Shown: positions 1-8,049 of the stretch, piece after piece
How the letters are laid out: each line of letters begins with the position of its first letter
How positions within the stretch are numbered: the first letter of the stretch is position 1
Origin: an uncultured Bacteroidota bacterium
GTDB taxonomy: Bacteria > Bacteroidota > Bacteroidia > 2-12-FULL-35-15
Direction: 5' to 3'
Assembly (NCBI GenBank): GCA_903926385.1
Contig: CAIYIS010000002.1
Coordinates: 1-64,000, forward strand
DNA: 64,000 nucleotides
Notes under the pieces: generated by a model
Told to the model about the DNA's origin: nothing
Seen by the model: the letters and a program-made list of their open reading frames with translations, nothing else
The model's database searches: none
Translations under genes and position numbers: made by a program

Positions 1-68
1 AAAAACTTCCTGCATTTCGGCAGGGAGTTATTATGTTTTAACCCCGTTAGGGGTGACATATTCCTCCC

Positions 69-186
69 CCAACCGTCACACCATGGCCCCCCTCTCCTTT
101 TTTCAAGGAGAGGGGCCGGGGGTGAGGTGTTACCCAACCGTCACCCACCTCCCCCTCTCTATTGGAGAGGGGATAAAGGGGTGAGG
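69..186. repeat. two tandem copies of a GC-rich palindromic (REP-like) element
   Basis: Each copy begins with CCAACCGTCAC (69-79 and 134-144) and contains an inverted repeat built on CCCCTCTC / GAGAGGGG followed by GGGGTGAGG. In the first copy the arms are 89-99 and 105-115; in the second 152-158 and 166-172. Related copies lie at 586-641 (opposite orientation), 3407-3442, 35826-35848 and 48717-48747. Similar GC-rich palindromes are dispersed in many Bacteroidota genomes; the function is unknown. Confidence 0.7.
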
Positions 187-281
187 CGTTCAGACGAATA
201 TAATCTTAAGGATTAGTGCCAAACAAACAGCTCTTTGAGAATTTTGAAAATGAAAAAACCTTGCAAAATGCCTTATGAGTC

Positions 282-449
282 GATTTCAACTTTGATGTTT
301 AGTCACCAGACGTGTAGTGATACGATTTCAACTTTGAAATCGAGTGGCAAGGCGTGTGGTGATACGATTTCAACTTTGATGTTTAGTCACCAGACGTGTA
401 GTGATACGATATCAAAGTTGAAATCGAGTGGCAAGGCGTGTTGTTACAA
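282..449. repeat. tandem array A: 42-bp unit made of two 21-bp halves
   Basis: Eight consecutive 21-bp blocks start at 282, 303, 324, 345, 366, 387, 408 and 429. Odd blocks begin GATTTCAACTTTGA (or a variant), even blocks begin TCACCAGACG or TGGCAAGGCG and mostly end GTGATAC. Blocks 3 and 7 contain 6-bp inverted arms (GATTTC / GAAATC, with one mismatch in block 7) around a 6-bp centre that reads AACTTT in block 3 and its reverse complement AAAGTT in block 7. An 81-codon frame runs across the array but has no other coding support. Confidence 0.85.
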
Positions 450-585
450 AAGTTCAATTTCAAAAACTATGAACTATTAACTAAAACCTAATAACGAATA
501 ACTAAAAACTAAAAAAAATGACGAAAAGCTGTTACTTTGGCAGATAACGGGAACCCGAGATGGAGAGAAATTTAGGAAAAACTTA

Positions 586-641
586 TCACCTCTCCCCTTT
601 ATCCCCTCTCCGCAAGAGAGTGGGAGAAGCGTGACGGTTGG
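586..641. repeat. GC-rich palindromic element, inverted copy
   Basis: This is the reverse-orientation relative of the copies at 69-186: it carries CTCTCC and GAGAG arms around 606-620 and ends with GTGACGGTTGG (631-641), the reverse complement of the CCAACCGTCAC box. Together the copies bracket array A as inverted elements. Confidence 0.6.
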
Positions 642-655
642 AATAAGTTTTAATT

Positions 656-673
656 ATACATATATATATGTAT
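656..673. repeat. 18-bp perfect AT-rich palindrome upstream of array B
   Basis: The sequence ATACATATATATATGTAT reads the same on both strands. The same palindrome, with the same AATT preceding it, occurs at 47919-47936 upstream of array D. A TAnnTTTG box (TATATTTG, 674-681) directly follows this copy, so it could be part of a promoter for a transcript running into array B. Confidence 0.5.
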
Positions 674-738
674 TATATTTGTCTGAGGAAATTAAACAGG
701 TTCGGTTTGCGGGTGAAAAAACACTTGCAAAGGCATCA

Positions 739-998
739 AGCTTTGTTGCCTCTCTTTAAAGCTTTGTTGTCCCGCTTTAAAGCTTTGTTGCCTCTCTTTA
801 AAGCTTTGTTGCCCCTCATTAAAGCTTTGTTGCCTCTCATTAAAGCTTTGTTGCCCCTCATTAAAGCTTTGTTGTCCCTCTTTAAAGCTTTGTTGCCTCT
901 CTTTAAAGCTTTGTTGCCCCTCTTTAAAGCTTTGTTGCCCCTCTTTAAAGCTTTGTTGCCTTTCTTTAAAGCTTTGTTGTTCCTCTTTAAAGCTTTGG
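739..998. repeat. tandem array B: 12 units of 21 bp
   Basis: Twelve full units and a partial one start every 21 bp from 739 to 991. Each unit starts AGCTTTGTTG and ends in a CTCTTTAA- or CTCATTAA-type segment. The junction holds overlapping 8-bp palindromes (CTTTAAAG and AAAGCTTT), so each unit has a dyad centre. Three frames on the two strands are open across it because the unit is seven codons long and has no stop; none looks like a real protein. Confidence 0.9.
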
Positions 999-1221
999 AG
1001 CATCCAAATGCCCCCCTCGCCCTCATTTGTAACGAGTGCGGTTGAGAATGGCGTTTGTAACGCAACTCCCCTCATCAATCCCAAATTTGAAATCTGAAAT
1101 CTAAAATTCGAAATCCTCCTCCCCTCTATCCCAACCTTCATTCGTAAATTAGTATCATTCGTATTTCGTAAAGATTTTCATTCTAAAATTCTACAAATCC
1201 AAAATTCTAAAATTATTATTC

Positions 1222-1229
1222 TACTTTTG
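1222..1229 (+). promoter_or_regulatory. Bacteroidota -7 promoter element (TACTTTTG) for the E1 gene
   Basis: TACTTTTG matches TAnnTTTG. Transcription would be expected to begin about 1234-1237, giving a roughly 50-nt leader. I see no clear -33 TTG. Confidence 0.55.
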
Positions 1230-1240
1230 TCGGGCAAAAA

Positions 1241-1272
1241 AGCGGGAGGGTAGCAGAGCATCTGCTTCCGCT
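1241..1272 (+). promoter_or_regulatory. stem-loop in the 5' leader of the E1 gene
   Basis: AGCGG (1241-1245) pairs with CCGCT (1268-1272), and inside it AGCAGA (1252-1257) pairs with TCTGCT (1261-1266) around a GCA loop. The structure lies right behind the predicted transcription start and ends 13 nt before the first ATG. It may affect mRNA stability or translation; it matches no riboswitch class I know. Confidence 0.4.
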
Positions 1273-1285
1273 GTAAAGTAAAGGT

Positions 1286-3388
1286 ATGCAAAAAGCAATG
1301 TCGGATAAAAAAAGAAAAATAAATTCACCTTTGGATGAAGCTACTTTGCTGACTGCATACGAGCTGATGTGTACCGCCAAAAGTATGACAGAGCTATATG
1401 AAGCCAACAAGGAAGTAACATCTAAATATGTTCATGCTACTTCGCGTGGGCACGAGGCTGTGCAACTGGCTATGGGACTTCAGCTAAAACCACAAGATTA
1501 TTTGTCGGCTTATTATCGTGACGACAGTATGCTGCTGGGCATAGGCATGCAGCCTTACGAACTGATGCTTCAGTTGCTTGCCAAGCGTGACGACCCTTTT
1601 AGTGGAGGGCGCACCTATTACAGTCACCCAAGTTTAAAAAGAGATACAATGCCCAAAATACCGATGCAATCATCGGCCACAGGGATGCAAGCCATACCTA
1701 CCACAGGTGTGGCACTCGGAATTCAATATTTCGAAAAGCTAAAGAGCATTACTCATCCGGATGAAAAGAAGGATAAAGAACCCGGAGTGGCGGTATGTTC
1801 GCTGGGCGATGCCTGCATTACCGAAGGAGAAGTGGCCGAAGCGTTTCAGATGGCTGTATTGAAAAAACTGCCCATACTGTATCTGGTTCAGGACAACGAA
1901 TGGGATATATCGGCAAATGCCCGCGAAATAAGAGCTCAGGATGCTACCGAATATGCAAAAGGTTTTAAAGGACTCGAAACACGAACCATAGACGGAACTA
2001 ATTTCGAAAAATGTTACACCACCATAGCCGAAGTGATTGGTATTATTCGAAAAGAAAGAAGACCCTTTTTGATTCATGCCAAAGTGCCTTTGCTCAATCA
2101 CCATACATCGGGGGTTAGAAAAGAATGGTACAGAGACGACCTGGAAGAAGCCCAGCAAAGAGACCCGTTTCCGAAACTGCGCAATTATATGCTGGTGGCA
2201 GGTTTTTACAACAGCGAGCTGGAAGAGATAGAAAAACACGCCAAACAAAAGGTGGAAGACGATTTCAAAAAAGCTCAGGCTGCCGAAGACCCCAGACCGG
2301 AAGATTTGTTTACTCACGACTTTGCCCCTACCCCCGTTACCGAAGAAAAAGGAGAACGTGCTCCGGCAGGAAAAGAAAAAACTGTGATGGTAGATTCGGC
2401 TTTGTTTGCTATTCGCGAACTGATGGCCAAACATCCGGAATGCCTGTTGTATGGTCAGGATGTAGGACAACGACTGGGAGGTGTGTTTCGCGAAGCGGCC
2501 ACATTGGCTCAAACGTTTGGCGACCATCGCGTGTTCAACACCCCCATTCAGGAAGCATTTATTATAGGAAGCACAGTAGGTATGAGTGCGGCAGGTTGTA
2601 AACCCATTGTGGAGGTTCAGTTTGCCGATTATATTTGGCCGGGATTAAATCAATTGTTTACCGAAGTAAGTCGCTCGTGTTATTTATCCAATGGTAAATG
2701 GCCGGTGAGTTGCATCATTCGTGTGCCCATAGGAGCTTACGGAAGCGGTGGGCCTTATCATTCATCCAGTGTAGAAAGTGTGCTGGCTAATATCAGAGGT
2801 ATAAAAATATGTTATCCATCTACCGGTGCCGATTTAAAAGGACTAATGAAAGCCGCCTATTACGACCCTAATCCGGTGGTGATGCTTGAGCACAAAGGTT
2901 TGTACTGGAGTAAAATTAAAGGAACCGAAGATGCCCGAACCATAGAGCCAGATGAAGATTACATCATACCTATCGGAAAAGCAAGAATGGTGCAGGAAGC
3001 AGAAGTGAGCGCAGTTACTACCACGCTTACCGTTATTACTTACGGCATGGGCGTTTACTGGGCAAAGAATGCAGCTAAAGAGTATTCAGGACGTATAGAA
3101 ATTATCGATTTAAGAACCATCAGTCCGTTGGACGAAGAAACCATAATTACTTCTGTAAAAAAACACGGAAGATGTATAGTACTAACCGAAGAGCCTACCA
3201 ACAACAGTTTTGCTCAGGCACTGGCCGGACGAATTTCGAAACTATGCTTCGAACACCTGGATGCTCCGGTGGAAATAACAGGTTCGGAAAACCTGCCTGC
3301 CATTCCGCTTAACTCTACTTTAGAAAGCACCATGCTTCCGAATACCACCAAAGTAAGTGCGGTGATGAAACGAGTGCTGGAGTATTAA
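1286..3388 (+). CDS. fused alpha/beta E1 subunit of a 2-oxoacid dehydrogenase (branched-chain or pyruvate type)
   Basis: Thiamine-diphosphate enzyme that decarboxylates a 2-oxoacid and passes the acyl group to a lipoyl E2. Residues about 1-340 are the E1-alpha half, with the ThDP motif GDACITEGE starting near residue 174 and the closing N in QDNEWD near 208. Residues about 365-700 are the E1-beta half (LLYGQDVGQRLGGVFR, PIQEAFIIGSTVGMSAAG). Fusion of the two subunits is common in Bacteroidota and explains the 700-residue length. Substrate class (branched-chain, pyruvate or mixed) cannot be settled from sequence alone, and no E2 or E3 gene is adjacent. The first ATG is 1286; an in-frame ATG at 1298 is better spaced from AAGG at 1281 and is a good alternative start. 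Confidence 0.9.
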   Translation: MQKAMSDKKRKINSPLDEATLLTAYELMCTAKSMTELYEANKEVTSKYVHATSRGHEAVQLAMGLQLKPQDYLSAYYRDDSMLLGIGMQPYELMLQLLAKRDDPFSGGRTYYSHPSLKRDTMPKIPMQSSATGMQAIPTTGVALGIQYFEKLKSITHPDEKKDKEPGVAVCSLGDACITEGEVAEAFQMAVLKKLPILYLVQDNEWDISANAREIRAQDATEYAKGFKGLETRTIDGTNFEKCYTTIAEVIGIIRKERRPFLIHAKVPLLNHHTSGVRKEWYRDDLEEAQQRDPFPKLRNYMLVAGFYNSELEEIEKHAKQKVEDDFKKAQAAEDPRPEDLFTHDFAPTPVTEEKGERAPAGKEKTVMVDSALFAIRELMAKHPECLLYGQDVGQRLGGVFREAATLAQTFGDHRVFNTPIQEAFIIGSTVGMSAAGCKPIVEVQFADYIWPGLNQLFTEVSRSCYLSNGKWPVSCIIRVPIGAYGSGGPYHSSSVESVLANIRGIKICYPSTGADLKGLMKAAYYDPNPVVMLEHKGLYWSKIKGTEDARTIEPDEDYIIPIGKARMVQEAEVSAVTTTLTVITYGMGVYWAKNAAKEYSGRIEIIDLRTISPLDEETIITSVKKHGRCIVLTEEPTNNSFAQALAGRISKLCFEHLDAPVEITGSENLPAIPLNSTLESTMLPNTTKVSAVMKRVLEY

Positions 3389-3406
3389 TATCAAGAAACA
3401 ATAACG

Positions 3407-3442
3407 CCTCACCCCCGGCCCCTCTCCAAAGGAGAGGGGTGA
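3407..3442. repeat. GC-rich palindromic element
   Basis: CCCCTCTCC (3419-3427) and GGAGAGGGG (3431-3439) are perfect arms around AAA, preceded by CCTCACCCCCGG. It lies in the convergent gap after the E1 gene. A degenerate relative (CCCCCCAAGGGGATAAAGGG) follows at 3479-3498. Confidence 0.7.
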
Positions 3443-3546
3443 ATAAGTACAAGCAAAATTTATTTATCACTAAGCTTCCCCCCCAAGGGGATAAAGGGGT
3501 GATATAATGTATGAGATAGGCAAGAAACCATTCTATCATAAAAAGA

Positions 3547-3580
3547 AAAACCCGAACACATGTTCGGGTTTTCTTTTTTT
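3547..3580. terminator. bidirectional rho-independent terminator
   Basis: AAAACCCGAACA (3547-3558) and TGTTCGGGTTTT (3561-3572) form a stem followed by a T run on the plus strand and preceded by an A run, so it works in both directions. It separates the converging E1 gene and the secreted protein gene ending at 3579. Confidence 0.85.
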
Positions 3581-4892
3581 ATCTTCTTCTTCCGCCTCCA
3601 CCTCCGGAATTACCAGAGTTGCCTGAATTGTTACCTCTTGATTCACTCCTTGGTTGAGCTTGGGAATGTTGCTCCGAACGTTGCACTTGTCTGGCTTCTC
3701 TTCGTTCCGAACGACTAGGGCGAGCTTGTTGATTATTGCGCTCTGGTCGGCTTTCGTGCGTATTGTTTTGAGGAGGATTATTTCGCTCCTGTCTGTTGTT
3801 TTGCTGCTGTTGATTATCGTTTCTGTGGTCATCTCTGCCTTGAGGAGGATTATTCCTTTCCGGTCTGTTGTTCTGCTGTTGATTATCATTTCTGTGATTA
3901 TCTCTTCCCTGACCAGGATTGTTTCTTTGGTCATTTCTGTTCGGCTGACCATTGTTTCTGCGATCATCTCTGCCTTGCTGATTATTGTTATCTCTAATTA
4001 CTCTGTTTTCGTTTATCGATTTATTCAACATATCACGATGCCCATAAGTGGAGTGATAAGCGCCTTCCGATTCGCGGTGATGAACGGTTTCAGAAACAGT
4101 TCGTCTGTGACCATAAAAACCATGTGTGTCGGGCGAACGATATTCGTAAGCTCTGTGGTAATATCCATAATGATGATAATGGTAACCGTAATATTCGTGC
4201 CAGTACATAGGTACCCACGGATTCCAATAGGTAGGATAATACCCCCAATGCCATGGCGACACATACACTACATAAGTAGGAGCGAACAAGAAGTCCCACA
4301 TATACCAGGTGTTTACCGGATAATAAACCGTGTTGTAATTATTATGAGGGTAATAATTATCGTTGTCGTAATAATTATTGGTTGTATTATTAATAACAGT
4401 GGTCTGGTTGGTCTGCCCCGAATAACCCGGGTTAGGAGTACCTCCAGACGAAACACTCTTATCTTCCATGTCCTTTGGCTCCACAATGTAGTTTTTACCA
4501 TAAAGAGCTTCATCACCTACTATCTGAATCTTTACTTTACCGTTCTTGTCTTTTTCGACTTCTATCACGGCAACATCCTGCAAGTCTTTTTCGCTTATTT
4601 CATCTTTCAGAACAATGGCGTGAGAATTACCCTGAACATTATCCACCACTTTTATGTAGTCAATTTTGTTATCTCCGTTCAAATCGAGGTTATTTATTTT
4701 AGAATCCTGAGCATTTAGTTTTCCTTCAAATTCCTCTAAGGTTTTTGATTGTTGAAAAATGTCGAGTACACCATATAGGTTAAGATTGTCGCCCGGCAGG
4801 CCAAGAGAATCTTTTATCTGACCTTGAGCAAGGGCCGGCAGGCTGGTTAAACAGCTTCCGAACACCGCGATTGAGAAGAATACCTTTTTCAT
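3579..4892 (-). CDS. secreted Tyr/His- and Asn/Gln/Arg-rich protein of unknown function
   Basis: I do not recognise a named family. A signal peptide (residues 1-22, ending LPALAQ) leads to a globular part of about 120 residues with an EF-hand/dockerin-like loop (LDLNGDNKIDYIKV, about 73-86) that may bind calcium. Then come a Ser/Gly/Asn linker, an aromatic stretch rich in Tyr, Trp, His and Pro (about 175-260) and a low-complexity tail of repeated RDDHRNDNQQQ and ERNNPPQ-like units ending in Gly-Arg (about 290-437). The strongly basic, Gln/Asn-rich tail suggests a cell-wall, DNA or matrix contact rather than catalysis. A promoter-like TAACTTTG lies 20 nt upstream of the ATG. Confidence 0.65.
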   Translation of the reverse strand: MKKVFFSIAVFGSCLTSLPALAQGQIKDSLGLPGDNLNLYGVLDIFQQSKTLEEFEGKLNAQDSKINNLDLNGDNKIDYIKVVDNVQGNSHAIVLKDEISEKDLQDVAVIEVEKDKNGKVKIQIVGDEALYGKNYIVEPKDMEDKSVSSGGTPNPGYSGQTNQTTVINNTTNNYYDNDNYYPHNNYNTVYYPVNTWYMWDFLFAPTYVVYVSPWHWGYYPTYWNPWVPMYWHEYYGYHYHHYGYYHRAYEYRSPDTHGFYGHRRTVSETVHHRESEGAYHSTYGHRDMLNKSINENRVIRDNNNQQGRDDRRNNGQPNRNDQRNNPGQGRDNHRNDNQQQNNRPERNNPPQGRDDHRNDNQQQQNNRQERNNPPQNNTHESRPERNNQQARPSRSERREARQVQRSEQHSQAQPRSESRGNNSGNSGNSGGGGGRRR

Positions 4893-4912
4893 TTTGATTA
4901 TTTTTTAAGTTA

Positions 4913-4920
4913 CAAAGTTA
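4913..4920 (-). promoter_or_regulatory. -7 promoter element (TAACTTTG) for the secreted protein at 3579-4892
   Basis: On the minus strand this reads TAACTTTG, an exact TAnnTTTG match, 20 nt from the start codon. No obvious -33 TTG was found. Confidence 0.5.
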
Positions 4921-4999
4921 AGACGAATAACTTTCTATTTGGTTTAAATGCATAAACCGTTCCAATTTTATTTCTAATTTTACGAACAAACTAAAAATA

Positions 5000-5242
5000 A
5001 TGTTAACGAACAACGATATTCTTAAAAAACTACGCGTAGCGCTTGAACTAAAAGACGAAGATGTAGTGAAGATTTTAAAGCTTGCCGATTTTGATATTTC
5101 GAAAAGCGAATTGAATGCACTTTACCGTAAACCCGATCATCCTAACTATGTAGAGTGTGGAGACCAGTTGTTACGAAATTTCCTGAACGGATTAATTATT
5201 TACAAGCGGGGCCCTATGCCACCTAAAAATAACAAAACATAG
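5000..5242 (+). CDS. DUF1456 (YehS-like) small protein
   Basis: An 80-residue protein made of one DUF1456 unit: MLTNNDILKKLRVALELKD followed by LADFDISKSELNALYRK and a C-terminal LRNFLNGLIIYKRG. E. coli YehS carries two such units, so this is a single-unit version, as far as I know the common form in Bacteroidota. Molecular role unknown; the fold is predicted helical. It lies 12 nt before the Pif1-like helicase gene and is probably co-transcribed with it, which hints at a nucleic-acid related role. Divergent from the secreted protein gene at 4892. Confidence 0.8.
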   Translation: MLTNNDILKKLRVALELKDEDVVKILKLADFDISKSELNALYRKPDHPNYVECGDQLLRNFLNGLIIYKRGPMPPKNNKT

Positions 5243-5254
5243 TTAGCTTGCATC

Positions 5255-7573
5255 ATGGAACAACTCAACATTGATTTGGAACCAGCCGAGTTTGTTGCTA
5301 AATTCATTAGTCAGACAAATAAAAATGTGTTCCTTACCGGAAAAGCCGGAACGGGCAAAACCACCTTACTTCATCAGATAGTTAATTCTACTTATAAGAA
5401 ATGTGTGGTGGCTGCTCCAACGGGTATTGCCGCAATCAATGCTAAAGGAGTTACATTACATTCGTTGTTTCAATTGCCTTTCGGGAGTTTTATTCCGGAA
5501 ATTCAACTTTCGAAAACCTTTGCCGAAAACTCGAGAGTAAGCGACCCTACTTCGCTAATCAAAAACCTTCAGATGTTTGATGCCAAACGTAAACTGTTGC
5601 GCGAACTCGAACTCCTGATTATTGATGAAGTAAGTATGTTGAGGGCCGATTTGCTGGATGCAATCGATGTTATATTACGTCATGTGCGCAGACGAAATCA
5701 TCTTCCTTTTGGCGGTGTTCAGGTATTATTTATTGGGGATTTACTGCAGTTGCCCCCTGTAGCAAAAGATGATGAATGGGCCTATCTTAAACCTTTTTAT
5801 AAGAGTATTTATTTTTTCGATTCAAGGGTTTTGCAAAACAACAAACCCGTGTACATCGAACTGGATAAAATATACCGTCAGGCCGATACCACTTTTATTG
5901 ATTTGCTGGGGCATTTGCGCAATAATATCCTCACCACCGAAGATTTTACATTACTGAACACCTTTTACAAACCAAACTTTAAACCTTTACCCGAAGAAAA
6001 TTATATAACGCTTACCACACATAATTATAAAGCAAACGAACTGAACAAATCGTTTTTGCAACAGCTACCCGAAAAATCTTTCTTTTACGATGCGAAAATT
6101 GAAGGCGACTTTTACGATAATTCTTATCCGATAGAGAAAACTCTGGAACTAAAAAAAGGGGCACAGGTAATGTTTGTAAAAAACGACCCTACCGGTCAAC
6201 AACGCTTCTTTAATGGCCGAATCGGAGTGATTGCATCTTTAACAGACGAGTCGATTGAAGTGTATTTTAACGATACAAAAAACAAGATACTGGTTGAACC
6301 CTATACATGGGAAAATATTAAATATAAACTGAACTCAGCAAGCAACGAGATTGAAGAAAGTGTTAGCGGAAAATTTATTCACTTTCCGATTAAGCTGGCC
6401 TGGGCTATCACTGTGCACAAGAGTCAGGGATTGACTTTCGACAAGGCTGTGGTGGATATAGGAGATGCATTTGCACCGGGGCAGGTATATGTGGCTCTTT
6501 CCCGCTTGCGTTCTTTGGCCGGACTGGTGCTCACATCTCAGGTAAATGCAAACAGTATTAGCAGCGATATTAAGATTGCCGATTACTCCAGAACGTTAAC
6601 AGAAGAACAAAACCTGAAACAGATTCTATCAGCCGAAACGCATACTTTTCTTAAAAATTACATCTTACGCTGTTTTGATTTCACCGCTTTGGTTAAGGAA
6701 ATTCAGGAACATGCCGACAGTTATAAAAAAACAGACGAAACAAAATCGGTTAAACAAAAACATCACGCCTGGGCAAAAGAACTGGAGAAAGACCTTTTGG
6801 AAATACAACCCATTGCTGATAAATTTAAAGGTCAGGTAACACATATTCTGGGTACCCGGCAAGAAGGCTATATGGAATTTCTCCACAAACGAACCGTGGC
6901 CGCCTGTGAGTATTTTACACCCATTTTAAAAGATTTCTCCAAAAACATATTTAAGCAGATTGAAAAAATAAAGGAAGAAAAGAAAATCAAAACCTATGTT
7001 CAGGAATTGCTCGAACTGGAAGTTTTGTTTTTCGAACAATTAAAATTAATCAGCAAATCGGCTTGTGTGGTGGAATCGGTAATTGCCAACAAAGAATTTA
7101 CCGGAGCTGATGTTAAACGGATTTATAAAGATATTGTTCGTGATGAAATGTTGAGGCAGGTAAACGAAATTCCAATCAGTAACACAAGTTCAGGCAGAAC
7201 AGAAAAACTGAGCAAATCGAAAAAAGAGAAAACAAAAAAAGAACCTGCCGTTAAAAAAGAGAAAACAGATACCAAACTCGAAACGTTTAAAATGTATAAA
7301 GCCGGGAAAAGTGTTTTGGATATTGCTCAGGAAAGAAGTATGTCGACAGGAACCATTGAGGGGCATTTAGCACATTATGTTACCAAAGGGGAATTGCCGG
7401 GCAGCGATTTTATTTCGGATGAAAAAGCAAAAAAAATAATAGCTACTGCAAAAAAATTAAACACCCTTTTCTTCGGACAAATTAAACAATCCCTGGGTGA
7501 CGAATTTACCTACAGCGAAATTAAATTTGCTATTGCAGCTCACCTCGCTTCCGACCCTGATGGCACAGATTAA
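5255..7573 (+). CDS. Pif1/RecD-like superfamily 1B helicase with C-terminal HTH
   Basis: ATP-dependent DNA helicase. The Walker A motif GKAGTGKTT is at residues 29-37; Walker B (LLIIDEVSML) lies near 118-127, followed by the Gln-containing motif GDLLQLPPV. Motifs V/VI appear around 380-425 (WAITVHKSQGLTFDKA, VYVALSRLRSL). Residues about 440-660 are helical and charged, and a Lys-rich linker leads to a C-terminal HTH region (about 675-772) containing SVLDIAQERSMSTGTIEGHL, a helix-turn-helix of the type found at the ends of RecQ- and Pif1-like proteins. Likely roles are replication-fork or G-quadruplex processing. Forms an operon with the DUF1456 gene just upstream. Confidence 0.9.
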   Translation: MEQLNIDLEPAEFVAKFISQTNKNVFLTGKAGTGKTTLLHQIVNSTYKKCVVAAPTGIAAINAKGVTLHSLFQLPFGSFIPEIQLSKTFAENSRVSDPTSLIKNLQMFDAKRKLLRELELLIIDEVSMLRADLLDAIDVILRHVRRRNHLPFGGVQVLFIGDLLQLPPVAKDDEWAYLKPFYKSIYFFDSRVLQNNKPVYIELDKIYRQADTTFIDLLGHLRNNILTTEDFTLLNTFYKPNFKPLPEENYITLTTHNYKANELNKSFLQQLPEKSFFYDAKIEGDFYDNSYPIEKTLELKKGAQVMFVKNDPTGQQRFFNGRIGVIASLTDESIEVYFNDTKNKILVEPYTWENIKYKLNSASNEIEESVSGKFIHFPIKLAWAITVHKSQGLTFDKAVVDIGDAFAPGQVYVALSRLRSLAGLVLTSQVNANSISSDIKIADYSRTLTEEQNLKQILSAETHTFLKNYILRCFDFTALVKEIQEHADSYKKTDETKSVKQKHHAWAKELEKDLLEIQPIADKFKGQVTHILGTRQEGYMEFLHKRTVAACEYFTPILKDFSKNIFKQIEKIKEEKKIKTYVQELLELEVLFFEQLKLISKSACVVESVIANKEFTGADVKRIYKDIVRDEMLRQVNEIPISNTSSGRTEKLSKSKKEKTKKEPAVKKEKTDTKLETFKMYKAGKSVLDIAQERSMSTGTIEGHLAHYVTKGELPGSDFISDEKAKKIIATAKKLNTLFFGQIKQSLGDEFTYSEIKFAIAAHLASDPDGTD

Positions 7574-7654
7574 CGTTTATTCAACGCATAATTTTCATTC
7601 AAAAGGAATGAACTAAATTGAGGGATTGATTTATTTTTAGAGAAAGAAAAACAA

Positions 7655-8035
7655 CTAACTTTTCCAGTACCAGATATCGTCTCGCGATTCTGTTTCCTGT
7701 TGCTTCCAATATCGCACAGTCACAAAGCGCCCATCAGGTGTTTTCAACTGACGGTTGTATACCCCATTAACAGGGTTGAAAGTTAGGTCAGTCACACCAA
7801 CTGTAAAAGTAGTAGGAGCAGGAGGCGGTGCAGGTGCTACAGAAGCATCAGCCTCAGCCACGGCAGGCTTAGCAGCCGTCTTAGGTGGCGGACTATTCAC
7901 CACCACCACCGTGAACCCATTAAATTCTAAAAGTTTTTTAAGAAATTCGACACGTTCGGCAGAGCAGTTTTTTTCAATAACGGAGCATTTTACCTCTCCA
8001 AGTTCTTCGAATACATAGTTTCCGTTTAATGCCAT
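7655..8035 (-). CDS. hypothetical protein, last gene of the nuo operon
   Basis: A 126-residue protein I do not recognise. An N-terminal half (about 1-50, MALNGNYVFEELGEVKCSV) and a C-terminal half (about 78-126, ending in RYWKQQETESRDDIWYWKS) are joined by a Pro/Ala-rich linker (about 50-75), a common sign of two small folded units. No signal peptide or membrane segment. It starts 14 nt after the nuoN stop on the same strand and is probably co-transcribed with complex I. It could be an assembly or accessory factor, but nothing in the sequence proves this. Confidence 0.6.
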   Translation of the reverse strand: MALNGNYVFEELGEVKCSVIEKNCSAERVEFLKKLLEFNGFTVVVVNSPPPKTAAKPAVAEADASVAPAPPPAPTTFTVGVTDLTFNPVNGVYNRQLKTPDGRFVTVRYWKQQETESRDDIWYWKS

Positions 8036-8049
8036 TTTTTATTTTTCGA

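Larger units (their letters stand above)
1..1285. other. gene-free repeat-rich intergenic region
   Basis: I see no credible gene here. The stretch opens with an imperfect hairpin (CTTCCTGC / GCAGGGAG, 7-26) that may be the tail of a terminator for a gene outside the window. It then holds three composite palindromic GC-rich elements (69-127, 134-186, 586-641), a 42-bp tandem array (282-449), an AT-rich palindrome (656-673), a 21-bp tandem array (739-990) and finally the promoter and leader of the E1 gene. Open frames across the arrays exist only because the repeat unit is a multiple of three. Confidence 0.75.

Noticed and set aside
235-480. 81-codon open frame over array A
   Set aside because: Open only because the repeat unit is a multiple of three; no promoter, no homology, and no family resemblance.
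282-998. Arrays A and B as CRISPR arrays
   Set aside because: There are no unique spacers between repeats and no cas genes nearby; the units are directly adjacent.
668-1141. Three open frames (125, 149 and 109 codons) on the two strands across array B
   Set aside because: All are products of a 21-bp, stop-free repeat; the KALLPLF-like and QQSFKER-like heptapeptides are repeats of the DNA, not of a protein.
1230-1285. tRNA-like sequence before the E1 gene (GGTAGCAGAGCATCTGC resembles a D-arm)
   Set aside because: Only one short stretch resembles a tRNA; no acceptor stem, anticodon loop or T-arm can be drawn. It fits better as a simple leader hairpin.
3315-3539. Minus-strand 74-codon frame between the E1 gene and the terminator
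   Set aside because: It overlaps the end of the E1 gene and a palindromic element in the opposite direction; no coding evidence.
7574-7654. A terminator between the helicase gene and the small gene at 7655
   Set aside because: Only weak self-complementary AT segments are present; no stem with a T run could be drawn.
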